This document shows positions 22,478-34,400 of a stretch of 64,000 nt of DNA, piece after piece. The stretch is from the NCBI RefSeq assembly GCF_019925205.1, contig NC_083562.1, positions 4,464,001-4,528,000 of the forward strand, written 5' to 3'. The stretch's first letter is position 1; the number at the start of each line of letters is the position of its first letter. A program made the position numbers and the translations under genes. This DNA is from Metopolophium dirhodum (lineage: Eukaryota > Arthropoda > Insecta > Hemiptera > Aphididae). A model generated the notes under the pieces. That model saw only the letters and a program-made list of their open reading frames with translations. It did not search any database and was not told where the DNA came from.

Positions 22478-22755
22478 TTTTTTTTTATTGGGTAACCCGC
22501 GGCAACAGGCCATTGGGTGTGGGGAGGGCACTGTAGGTTTTTATATTGGGTAGGTTGGTACACGTGTGTGTTTGGCAGAATTTCTAATGTGGCACTTGTA
22601 GGTTTCTGCCGTGCCCCGGGGTGGGGGGATGGTGGCACTTGTTCTCCGGACACCGTGACTTGCACTGAGAAAAATGCCGCCCAGTGGTCGAGGATCGAAC
22701 TCGGACCGGCTGTGCCGAATCCGTCGCGTTAGACCGCTCGGCCACCTCGTCCCCC
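22478..22755 (-). mobile_element. tRNA-derived SINE with intact target duplication
   Basis: Read on the minus strand from 22755: a tRNA Ser/Leu-type head with A box TGGCCGAGCGGTCTAACGCG and B box GAGTTCGATCC, then a unique body and a poly-A tail (the T run at 22478-22486 on the plus strand). A 13-bp target-site duplication, TAAAATGTTATTT, flanks it at 22465-22477 and 22756-22768. The corresponding place in the paralogous repeat (about 2250-2300) lacks the SINE. SINEs are mobilised by LINE machinery, and the A-tail and duplication fit that. The ORFs across it are spurious. Confidence 0.85.
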
Positions 22756-22768
22756 TAAAATGTTATTT

Positions 22769-23284
22769 GTTGCGTATAAAAGTGTGAAAATTTAATATAA
22801 GGCTCCTGTTATATCGTTCTAATAGCAGTTGAAAAATATTAAAAATACATATTATGCACAATTTTTTTTTATAAGCATTTAAAGTTCAAATGTTGACAAC
22901 ATTTATCAAATTTATAATTTAATAATTATTTTGTATGTCGATTGTCTTAACGTCGATAACGATCACTAATTTGCAATATACATTATACACATTAAAAAAA
23001 ATATATCTTAATTATAATTATTTACATCCTTATCTATGTAAATTATTAGAACTAGAAAGGAACGAACAATTTTCTTATTTTTCCTTGTAAAAATGAACTA
23101 GTTCATTTTTTATAAAAAGGAATTCGTTCCAGGTATCCGGATACGGCCGTTCCTTTTGAAACTCGGTCCTTCCAAACACTGCAAGTCCACATTAACGTAC
23201 ATATAAGGATTATGTACAATCTATTTGACGTGCTCGTAATGTATAACCTAACAGCTGTAATAACGACGACGGTGGTTAAATATT
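22769..23284. other. AT-rich repeat-derived stretch
   Basis: It resumes the repeat tail interrupted by the SINE (AAAATTTAATATAAGGCTCCT matches A1 near 2297-2317), then runs into unremarkable sequence. A 20-base perfect palindrome, AAAATGAACTAGTTCATTTT, sits near 23091-23110. No gene seen. Confidence 0.4.
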
Positions 23285-23340
23285 ATCATCTTTTCGCCAA
23301 TTTTTTTTTACCTGACCAAAAAAAAAAATGTCTTTTTATG

Positions 23341-23704
23341 CAGGCTCGGACTGGTAAAACAGGGCACGGGATGCCACACAATTTAAAGGGCAAATAACAA
23401 AAATTGTTGGGGCGAACTTACAACATGTAGATCATTTATAAAATATTAAAATATTTTATTTTGTCTTAAAAAAATATTGAATATTCGTTAAAAACGTACA
23501 CCGTAAAGTACCAAGTTACAACAGATTTTCAATAAAAATTGTACAATATTATAGAGTACTAATTATCGTTGGTTGGTTACGATCTGCTGTTCATTAGGTG
23601 TCTAGAGTCCTTAAATATATAATAAATAATATTGGGCAAATATATTTTAGGGCAAGGGATGCTGTATGCTGTAGCATCCCAACATCCCAGCCAGTACACG
23701 CCTG
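23341..23704. mobile_element. hAT-like nonautonomous element, 364 bp
   Basis: Ends CAGGCTCGGACTGG and the inverse CCAGCCAGTACACGCCTG, with an 8-bp target duplication TTTTTATG at 23333-23340 and 23705-23712. The B1 paralogue at about 14426-14460 shows the unoccupied site (CTTTTTATACAAAGCAAACG). Eight-base duplications are typical of hAT transposons. No coding capacity. Confidence 0.75.
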
Positions 23705-24033
23705 TTTTTATGTAAGGCAAGTGTTATTGATAATTATTATATTTTTTAAAGCACACGATGTAATTGAATTTACTTAAATTAGGAGGTAGGTAGGTAGGTA
23801 CCTCGTACCTACTACCTATTTAACTTTGGTTGGAATTAAAATAATAAAATCGTACTTGACTGGATGGTTGACGATTAATGGTAAATTTCAATAACAGATA
23901 ATAATCAATTTTTAAAAACAATAATTTAAAGGTAGGTATTCAAGAAACGTAATTAAATTCAAATATATACATTTACCATTATGAATTGAAAATGTTTAAT
24001 ATCACTTAAATAGACTACTCTAATTCCGACATT

Positions 24034-24280
24034 GCTTAAAAATTAGAGTGAATCGACCTATTATGAAACTTGATGGTAAGAATATTATCTGTGTTTTGTT
24101 GGAAGTTTTTTTACGATAATTCAGTTTTTAAGTGAGTTATGAGCATTTTTGATTTACATTTATTATACACATAATAACTCACTTAAAAACTGAATTATCA
24201 TAAAAAAACTTCCAACAAAACAAAGATAATATTCTTACCATCAAGTTTCATAATAGGTCGATTCACTCTAATTTTTAAGC
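24034..24280. mobile_element. Fold-back MITE
   Basis: Nearly perfect inverted arms of about 106 bp (24034-24139 and 24174-24280) around a 34-bp spacer. The outer ends read GCTTAAAAATTAGAGTGAAT and its inverse; the inner arm has CAGTTTTTAAGTGAGTTAT. The arms differ at only a few positions, so the element is young or its arms are homogenised. B1 lacks it: there GACAATGC continues directly into other sequence near 14860. No coding capacity. Confidence 0.85.
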
Positions 24281-24350
24281 TACCGGCATAAAACTTGAAT
24301 TTCTGAGCGTAAAATTGGTATGTTTGTAAGGCGGAAACAACACATGCGGG

Positions 24351-25045
24351 CAGTGTTGGGTAACTTACTTTTAAAAAGTAATGAAATTACGTTACTCGTT
24401 ACTATTCAAATATTTTTATTTAAATTATATTTACTTTAGCTAAAATTATTTTTATCACGTTACATTACTTTTTCATTAATAAAGTAGTGCGTTACAAATA
24501 ACGTTACTTTTTTTAGTCATTTTTTTTTAGCTTAATTCAATTTATATGATTCAATTATTATGTATATATATTTTACAATCATAGAACTTAGTGATAATAA
24601 ACCTATTGTGAACAAATATACAATCATCTCACCTATATGGCTATGGAGTCTTAAGTCATAAATCATAATTAATTTGAATTACATTTTATTTTTAAGCTGA
24701 ACTCTTTTCTTTCGGCTAAAAAAGTGATAACATTTATTCCTGGAATGTTTTATAATATTGTTAACTATTAAGGGAATCAAAAAAATAAATATAATTGATT
24801 TTTAATTTTTCTGGAATATCATCCTATTGGCTTGTTTTTATGACAGGTACATGTACATTTAAAACTATTATTTTAATAACGTGGAAAACAACGCGTTAGC
24901 TTATAGTTAGTCATAGAAATTACTTATAAAAATTAATTTTTTTAAACTTGCGTAAAATGTAATGAAATTACTGCCGCGTTACTGAAAAAGTACCTAATTG
25001 CGTTACAGTAATTTGTGATTTACGTTACGTTACTACCCAACACTG
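24351..25045. mobile_element. hAT-like nonautonomous element, 695 bp
   Basis: Ends CAGTGTTGGGTAACTTACTT and the inverse ...TACTACCCAACACTG, with an 8-bp target duplication differing at one base (CATGCGGG at 24343-24350; CACGCGGG at 25046-25053). Subterminal repeats of GTTAC/GTAAC words are dense on both sides. The CAGTGTTGGGTA ends are of hAT type. No transposase remains inside. Confidence 0.75.
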
Positions 25046-26030
25046 CACGCGGGTAAGGCGTCTCAGTAACTGAGTACATAAATGGTGGGCAGGTACCTAT
25101 GTAATAAAATATTTTTATAAAATTATTAATATTATTATTATATATTATATTTTTACGATTGTATGCTTTTTATACCTATAGCCAAATTTTATATTAATTA
25201 TTAGGTGCCTGTGTACTATGGTCTATGATTTTAAAATCATAAACTAATGACCTATGTCAGACATAATAGATAGGTCATAACTCATAGGTAATTGTTATAC
25301 CTATCTCAGTTGTTGTTGAATATCTTAAAATGACTTCAAATATTATCTATACATTTGTTAATTACTAAGCTGATATTCATAAATAATATGATTTAATTAT
25401 GAACTAGCCGCAGTACCGTACGCAGGATTTTAGTTCGGTTAAGGTTTTACTTGAGTATATAATTTAAATTATTTTTTTTCTAAACTGTTTTTATATAATT
25501 GATGGTTGTAACAAATTATAGTTGGTTTCAAATTTAGTCTACATTTAGAACAATTGGGTGTTAAACCTGGACATCTATAGAGCAACTTCAGGTCGACATA
25601 AACGTGGTAATAATCGATGAACGATGATATATAATGATAGACCATACGACGATTATGACAGACATTTAGCAATATTCTAAATTATCCAAAAAACTGAAGC
25701 TATGATTGACATCTTTGATATTATTTAACAATTTATCTTATATATATTGAAAAATGACCAACAATTGATCGACTCTGTATATTGAAATAGTTGTAACTAA
25801 GATTTTTTTTGTAAAAGGAAGACATTTCAGGGTGGTTATAACCCTACCCATGTGTATACTAAGTAGTAAAGGTATTAGTAAGTAGGTAGTTCATGTTTTT
25901 TTAATGTTATAAATTGGCTATTGGCACCTATTTAGTTGATTATTCGTTATTCAAACCAATACATTTTTTCAGGTGATTATCATTTTAAACAACTTACCTA
26001 ACAATTAAATAAAAACTTCTTTTGTTGTTA

Positions 26031-27829
26031 TATGCTATAAATAATAGGTACCTATATAAAATGTAGAAAATGATCAGGAATTTTCTATGGGTGGGAGGAC
26101 CTAAAATCTAATTCTATTTCTCTAAATCCTAAGTTTAAATGAAATATTAATAACGAAAAAGAAAGTAAGTAAGCGTATTAAAATATAGAAGACAATACAC
26201 AATGATTCACCAAAGCATCAATCATCCCCATTTTTCTTAATAAATTATTCAAATTCTCATTTTCGGAATCGGAATTTTTAAGTGTACTTATAAGGACCAT
26301 TTCAAATCATTAAAATTGTTTATACCATTAAAGGATCGTTTTGATTTATCATTAGTTTAATAAAATTTAAAATAGACATAACATTGAATCTAGTATTTAT
26401 TATAGATACTCGGACAATTTTAACAAACTATAAAATATTGATAAATTAATATTAATTTATATAATTTTAAAATCATAATAGTCCGTACATCTACCAAACC
26501 TAATATATTATCCATTAGTTAAATACAGTTAAATTACTCATAATCTACTCGTTTAAATTTTGATTTAAATACCCTAAGTCAATATTTTCAAAAAAGATTA
26601 TCTCCTTAACAATAACAGAATAGATAACAGTGGTTCCGATTTGAAAAAAAAAGAATTTTGTACTGTTAGTAGGTATAATAATATAGCCAATATACTTCCA
26701 GTCGGCTTACTGCTTTTCGTTTTAAATGTTCCTTAAAACTCCAGTTAGATTTATTACTTTTTTATTTACTACAACTAAGGTGTTTAATCAGCTATCATAC
26801 CATTCCAAGAACAAGTAAACAATGATAAAATGTGTTTATTAGACAAAAAGTAGGACAACTGTAGTTATCAAACAAAAGTCTAGTAAAACAGATTAAAATA
26901 TAAAATAACCTAGTAAATAAATAAATAAAAAATATATATATTATATAATATATACGAAGAAAAAAATTCAAATTCAGTACACTAATGCGCTTCAAACTAA
27001 CAATTATTATAATACTGCAGGCGCAGGATGGTGAAGAGATAACGGAAAAAGCTCAAGTCGGTAAATGGCAGCAATCATCCGGTACACATGGCAATTCTGT
27101 ACTGGTATTCATTCTCATCTGAACATGTTTCTCCATTATAGACGAAGACGTTTTAATTAAAACGAAACAAATAATTGTCGACATACACCATGCACCGCAG
27201 AAACATATATTAATAAATAATTTATTTCGAATACATTAAGTATTTATGTATAAAAAAAAATCAAAGTTATTCACGTCCGACACCACAAAATATTTTGATA
27301 TACCATTGACTTTTGACTATTACACAAAGGTTAAGGTGAAACAAAACAGTATACATGTATACAGTATTGTCTCAAGAAATGGTATAGTAACAATAAAATA
27401 TATTATGTGTATTCATATATATTATAGTATATACATCAATACAGTGTATTCTTTGCATATTACATTTAACCAAATGGATGTGGGTGTGTATGCGTGTGTG
27501 GCAGACGTGCATATTATAATATTATGTTACCATAAAAATTGAAAATAATTGAGGATTAAATAAAAAAAATTTCAATTCTCTTTTTACAAGTGAAGAAATA
27601 AAACGTTTAATGTGTGTCTTTTTGTATACTTTTTAAAAATTATAATAATCATAAAAAAAAATTACAATAATTTGTAATAGGCTAATAAATATTATCATGC
27701 CAAAATAGTATGTAAAATGTTTTTAATATCGTTGATTGATTTATTATAGCTCGTTTTAAAAAAAAATTTTTTAACTTTATCGGTGAGTGAGGAATGTGAA
27801 AACGTCCCTAATATTTAATAATTAATATT

Positions 27830-27865
<36 letters not shown>

Positions 27866-28436
27866 TACTAAAACACTGGAGATTATAATTAATCGTAAAA
27901 ATTACAAGATTTTAAAATTATGTTTTAAAGTGTAAAACAACAAATTATTTATAATATAATTTTTCATACTTAAGATTATTATTATTATTTTTATATCATA
28001 TTATCATAATTTTATGTATAATAATATAATATGTTAAGATGAAAACATTGCTAGCAAAAACTGAAAAAAAAAATTGTAATATTTAAAAAAGAAAAAACAC
28101 GTTGCCGTCGGATAGTTTTTTTTTGTTTTTTTTTTTTACAAAATTTACACGGCAGATTTACTGCCAAACAAAAGAACTGATTTTGGTGAAATTGAAAAAA
28201 AATTAACCATATAGATGATAGTATAACGAATATCTCAACACAAAAAAAAGTTCACAGAGTTCCACATGTGGTAAAAAGATAATTAATCTTTGTTTACTTT
28301 TCGATAATAACATTATCTTTTTAAAGCTTACTCGAACAAAAAAAAAAAAAATGCAGGTTAATTTCTTCCTTTTTTTTTTTGAAAAAAAAAATTATGATAA
28401 AAAATTACATAATAATAATTAATAATGAAACACATT
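26031..28436 (-). other. Downstream flank and likely 3' UTR of calmodulin
   Basis: AT-rich. The minus strand directly downstream of the calmodulin stop (28437) should be 3' UTR. Possible AATAAA signals on that strand lie at 27740-27745, 27221-27226 and 26834-26839; I cannot choose among them. The stretch 27000-27150 is noticeably richer in GC and non-repetitive, as a transcribed conserved segment might be. An (ATA)n microsatellite lies at about 27834-27863. Confidence 0.4.
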
Positions 28437-28465
28437 TCACTTAGAAGTCATCATGGTCACGAACT
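28437..28465 (-). CDS. Cam: Calmodulin last coding exon
   Basis: Only 29 nt of coding sequence (EFVTMMTSK and TGA), preceded by TTTTGTTTCAG on the minus strand. Too short to be seen as an ORF; found by extending exon 3 in phase 1 (TATGAAG|AGTTCGTG). Confidence 0.95.
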
Positions 28466-31400
28466 CTGAAACAAAATACAAACAATTGCATAAGTTTAAT
28501 ACAAACACTTTAAGTATGAATAGTATAATAGTTGGTTACAATCATTTACAAATTCTACCTAATAAATTAGAAACAAAGAAAGTTTTGTAAAAAATTGAAT
28601 GGCCAAAGTACAGGAAATGGGGTGCATGGATGTTTCTAAGTGTTCTTTTTGCCTTTTGATTTCTTTTGTGATGTTTTTTTCAGAAGGTACTTTTGCATTC
28701 GGGTTTTCACCGATAAAATGTATGCTAAAAACAAAGAAACACAACCAAGGAACAAAGGAAAGTAAACAAAGATAAATAGGAATATGTATTTAAATAGAAG
28801 TGACACTCATGCGTTAACACAAGACTACATCTAAATTCTCACTTCAATCAATTATTTCTACATGCATAATATATCTAGAAACGGAATCACCACGTAAACA
28901 ATAAAAATGTTGATCATACATTTTGTATAATAGGTGGGGTTTTCTAGGTTGATGATGTCAATCAAATACTGATAACATATTAATGATGGTACGTCACAAT
29001 TCAACGAATTAAGATATCATGTGTAATTATGATGAAATTAAAAAAAAAAAATCAAAACACAAATATAGATATGAGCACTGACCACAGTCACAGTACGTAC
29101 AAAAATGGTCCGAGCTAAAGTATGGAAATCTGCAAAGTTAAAAAAGAAAAAAAACTAAAACACCTAACTATCTGTGTTGTCAATTAGTAAGTGCTAATGG
29201 CTACATATGTCAAACATTTCTAAATTGAAACTAATAAAGATAATAGTTCACTTGACTAAAATATTTCATTATATGCTTTAATACTAAATATTATGGCGTT
29301 TAACTCGTTAATTACCAAACAAAAATTGTGTTTAAATATTTATAAGCAATTGAAAACAATTCAATGTGAATAAACTAAATTACTGTTTTAATTATTAATA
29401 ATAAAATTATATTAAAACAAATTTAATTTAGTAGGTATCATTATGAAAGCATATTAATTATTATTAATAAATACTGTCTGTAAGTTACTAATCTTTTATA
29501 CATGTTATTTTCTATAGTGGGCGTTTATGTCATATTAATTGAAATTAATTTACTAATTTAATGTTGTATAAATATTTAATTGAGTAGATGTCAGCTAGCT
29601 GAACATTCTGAACAATTTAAAACACAATAATAAGAAGAAGCTGATATAATTTTGTTCACTAAGTACCCTATTAATTTTAGTACAATAATTAAAAATTGTT
29701 GATACGATCAACACAGACTAGGAATGACCATAATACAGATTTGTACAAACAAATTCAGATTTTTTCTAAGAATTTATAACAACAATTTTCAACAAAATAT
29801 GTTTAAAAGCAATTATTTTAAATCCAATTGATATTGACTCAATACAGTTAATAACAAAATGTGTATACATGATTAACTCAGAATAATTTACGGGATAAGC
29901 TATTTAACAAAATATAATTACAAAGTATGTTTCATTCACATATTAATATAAATCAAACAAACTTTCAATTTTTTATGGTCATATATTTTTAATTACCATA
30001 AGAAATTTTGAATCAAGCACCACCCAATAGTTTATTACTTTACATAAAAGTAATTGCAACTCGGGCAAGTGGAACCAAAATATTTTATACACCTGACAAA
30101 TTATTTAGCCTATACAATTCTTCAAAACAAATATTTGGAATATCAAACCATTACTACCCATCAGATAAAGTAAAAGAGTAATTTAAAATATATATAAATA
30201 CATTGAGTTATACATTTATAATATAAGAATTATTTCAACATTTAAAATGTAGATAAATTAATTGTTTTTAATTATATGGGCAATGTATTGTAAAACTTTT
30301 TAAAGTTTAACCACCAAATAAATAAAAATGTTCATATTATAGGTATTATATTGGAAAAATATTTTCATGATTTTTATTAAGTAGATGCATGTTATTGAAA
30401 TAATACATAATATTATATTTTTTAGGTTAAATATAATGTTTAATCTCAAGGCTTTTAAATGTTTTAATAATCTATCATATTTTGAAATGTATAAATTCCT
30501 ATATATAATTCCTATATTACCAATACATTTTAGAAAAAAAAACTGTTACTATAGTATAAGTCAATATTCAAAATTGTAATGGGTGTTTAAAATAAAATAA
30601 AAAATAATTAATTAATCATTTAGTGCAGGATTTTGTCTTCTGTCGAAATAGGTAAATAATTATTTTTAAAAATTTTTTCTATTAAATTTGTACCAACTAT
30701 TGTTTACATATTATATACCCAACCTACAAGAAGAGGAACCCGAGCTTCAATAAAAAAAAATTTTGAACTTGCGTATCCCCAAATCTATGTTGATCTTTGT
30801 TACATTCTACCCACTGTCTGAGTAGGGAAAACAGCACTGGAACATTCACTTAAGTAAAAACGAATTTCCTCCTTTTGTGGGCCATAATATAGTATGAATC
30901 AATAGAATCTGTCGATACTAATAATGTTAACGGTTTTACTATACTTTATTCAACAAGAGGTCAAAATATGTGTTATACACTTCTCTGCCAACCCTGCAGT
31001 CACTTCCCCTATTATAATGTCATATACACAGATTCTATAAGCATTTATAATAACATATTTTGTGAACATTTTCGTAATATCATAATACGTGGTTATCTAA
31101 CTTCACACTTAATACCTTCATAGTTGACTTGACCATCACCATCAATGTCAGCTTCCCTGATCATTTCATCAACCTCCTCATCGGTGAGCTTTTCTCCAAG
31201 GTTAGTCATCACATGACGCAGCTCAGCTGCACTAATAAAGCCGTTTCCATCCTTATCAAATACACGGAAAGCCTCTCTGATTTCTTCCTCACTATCGGTA
31301 TCCTTCATTTTGCGGGCCATCATAGTCAAGAACTCTGGGAAATCTATCGTGCCGTTGCCTATGGAAAATGTAAACAAATTTTTTGGTTAAAAAAATAAAA

Positions 31401-34400
31401 AATATATACTATATTATAATATAATGTATCATTACCATCAGCATCGACCTCGTTAATCATATCTTGGAGTTCAGCTTCAGTCGGATTTTGGCCTAAAGAC
31501 CTCATGACGGTTCCAAGTTCTTTGGTGGTGATGGTACCATCTCCGTCCTTGTCGAATAGCGAAAACGCCTCTTTGAATTCGGCAATCTGTTCTTCTGTTA
31601 GTTGATCAGCCTAGATTATTTAATAACATACATTTTAGAATTAGTAATCTTATTAACATTATTAAAATATCTAATTTTTTTTTTAACCCTCCCAACTATT
31701 TTTCACTTGCTTTTTTTAGTACCTAATACAACATAATTATTGTGATGATTTGTTTACAATGTACCTACAACTTAAAACAGACTAAAATATAAGCTACCTA
31801 TCACAAAATTAATGATTTCTTTAAGTTATAAAATAAATTTACATATTTCTAGAATAAGATACATAGATTAAGATAGGTATAATTTATGAAAACTATATAA
31901 CATCAATTAAATGTAACTTGGACCATTAAATGTCTTAATATGAATTATTATTAAATAATTACCTACTTGCCTAAATTTATCACATATTAATTAAATAAAA
32001 CTTCAAATATTGAATTTATTTTATGGAGGTAAAATACCTATTATTATATAAGTAGGCATTCCTAATCGTAAGTTAATCGAGGTAAAAATGTATTGCTATT
32101 ATTCATAGGTACTTATATAATTGTTATTAATTATATGTAAAAATAGGTACCTATACTTAGTAAATTTAATGAAGAGGGAAAACTAAAAACATTTTTATCC
32201 CATGAGATTATTTAAGGAGATATTTAATGTACCTTCTCGACTACCCCAGAACCAAATTACCTATATAGGTATTTAACAAATAACAGTAAATAATAATAGG
32301 TAATACCTAATTCAATCATTTTGTACAAGTAATCATGAAAAATATGCATAAGAATCATAATATTAACAATATAGTTATCATCAGTAGGTAGGTCTTTATA
32401 AACTAGGCCATACTAATATAAGTAACAGATTAGATAATAGCTTGATTTACATTAATAATATTGATAAACACTTAGATCAACTTAAACCACTAAATATGTA
32501 TATTATTATAAATGCGCAAAAAGATCTTAATAATATTCCTAAAATGTTCCTGGCGCTATCACAATAAAACTTTTGAAAAAAAAAAAAAAACAAACAAACA
32601 AACAAGTAGGTACAATGTTAATTGGCATTTATTTAATTTATAGCTAGGTCAATGATGTTTATATTTATTGATATAACATTTAACTATAAGTAATAAAGTT
32701 ATCATAAAAACTTGATAATTTTTTTTGTTTTAATTTGTGAGGGTATTAAGATAGCGGTTAAGTGTTAACTATCTTAATAGTACCTAATAAATAATAATTT
32801 TAAGTAGGTACTACTTTAGAATTTTAATTACAGATTCTATACATAAGATAGGTAACACAACAAAATAGCACCTATCTAGTATCGATGATAATTTATTTAA
32901 ATACTCAAGAAATAATAATAAAAACCTACGAATGATTAACATGGTAGATTTAATTGTAGGTAGGTAGAGTATAGATTGAAAATGAAAAATAAATCTAATT
33001 GAGTACCCAGGTACTTATGTAGGTTAACATTTCAAAAGTAAGTAGGCATATAAGGTATCTATGAACTTATGTTGAACCTCAAGATCCAAAGCAGTTACAA
33101 GCTCTAGTCAACAGAATCAAAAACACAACAAGAAATTGGAAAAAATTCAATCAGAGGTGAAAAGGCCAAGGTCATAACCTTTAACAGGTAAAATATCCCC
33201 ATCGCCCCACGATATAAATTTGTTATCAGAAGATCATTGTTTTAATTGTAGCCGGGCATTTGTTTTTAAGTTTTAACGAAAATAATCAACCCAAATATCA
33301 ATGAATCAACTATAAATTTTAATTGGATAGGTAGGTAGTACAAAACTAAAACATTATTTATAGGACTTATAAAATATTAAATTGACCACAGTAAAAATAT
33401 TTCGGTTGTAAGAGTGCACTCAAAAAGTTAGCAGTGAACTTAGTTAAGAGTTAATAGCTGTCGGTTCTATGATTAAGATCGATCGTTTTTGAAAAATGGA
33501 AGCTCTCCTCTAGTTTTTCGCGACCGTTGAAAAATCACTCGAAAAAGATTAGTCCACACACATATTGGTCATAACCAGAAGTGTTAGTCCAAAAGCTCGC
33601 TATGACATGTTATTGTCGTCGCTGGGGGAATTTGCTAGAAAGACGAAAACAATTAACCGGGGTGGGGGGAGGGGGGGCACAAGAAACGCCCTAGGGACGC
33701 GCGCGAAATCCTGGTCTCGCGTAAGGTGGTGGTTTTATCGAGAGGTAAAAAGGGGAAGGCTCGACGACGGTCAGGGGACAGGAGGAGGAGGAGGAGGGCC
33801 GTCGACGCGCAGAAGTTCGGCGCTAGATAGCGTTCGGGGGCCGCCTTTGACGGGGGACTACTGCACTACACAGTTGTTGTACTACTACACACCAACACGA
33901 ATCGCGAGCGCGATGCGATGACCGTGTGGGTGCGGGCGACGGATGAGGAAAGAAAAAAATTGAGAAGGAAAAAAAAAACTCGAACCGCCGCCAAGTACTA
34001 CCTTATTGCCGGTTTATTATTATTATTATTATTATTTTTTTTACTCGACTCGTAAACGACTATAATAATAATAATAATAATAATAATATTACATAGGCAG
34101 ACCATTATTATTTTTATTGTGTACGCCGCCGAGTTATCGACGACCCGACCCGGCACATTCTGGGATTGTCCGCCGCCGAGCATCAGACAGAGGGGCCCCG
34201 CCACCAGAATGCCTTACCGCCCCCCCCCCCACCCACCCACCCAACACACTATGACGCCGAAACGGTCGCTATCGTGGTGGTCACCGCCTCACCGGTCGGC
34301 GGCCGGGGAATTAATAATATTATATTGTTATAATACACACCGCGTCGTCGTCGCGCGACAAATAATAAAAATGCACGACGGCGTTTGCGCACGTTTTCGA

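Larger units (their letters stand above)
23285..26030 (+). repeat. Direct duplicate B2 (partner 14385-16560)
   Basis: Copy of the DNA that follows the ankyrin-like ORF, but with no ankyrin-like ORF in front of it. It has gained at least three insertions that B1 lacks (23341-23704, 24034-24280 and 24351-25045) and lacks the hAT remnant of B1. Confidence 0.75.

Noticed and set aside
33075..33165. Possible plus-strand exon (DPKQLQALVNRIKNTTRNWK) inside calmodulin intron 1
   Set aside because: Short, soon stopped, with no convincing splice sites or family; perhaps a retroelement scrap.
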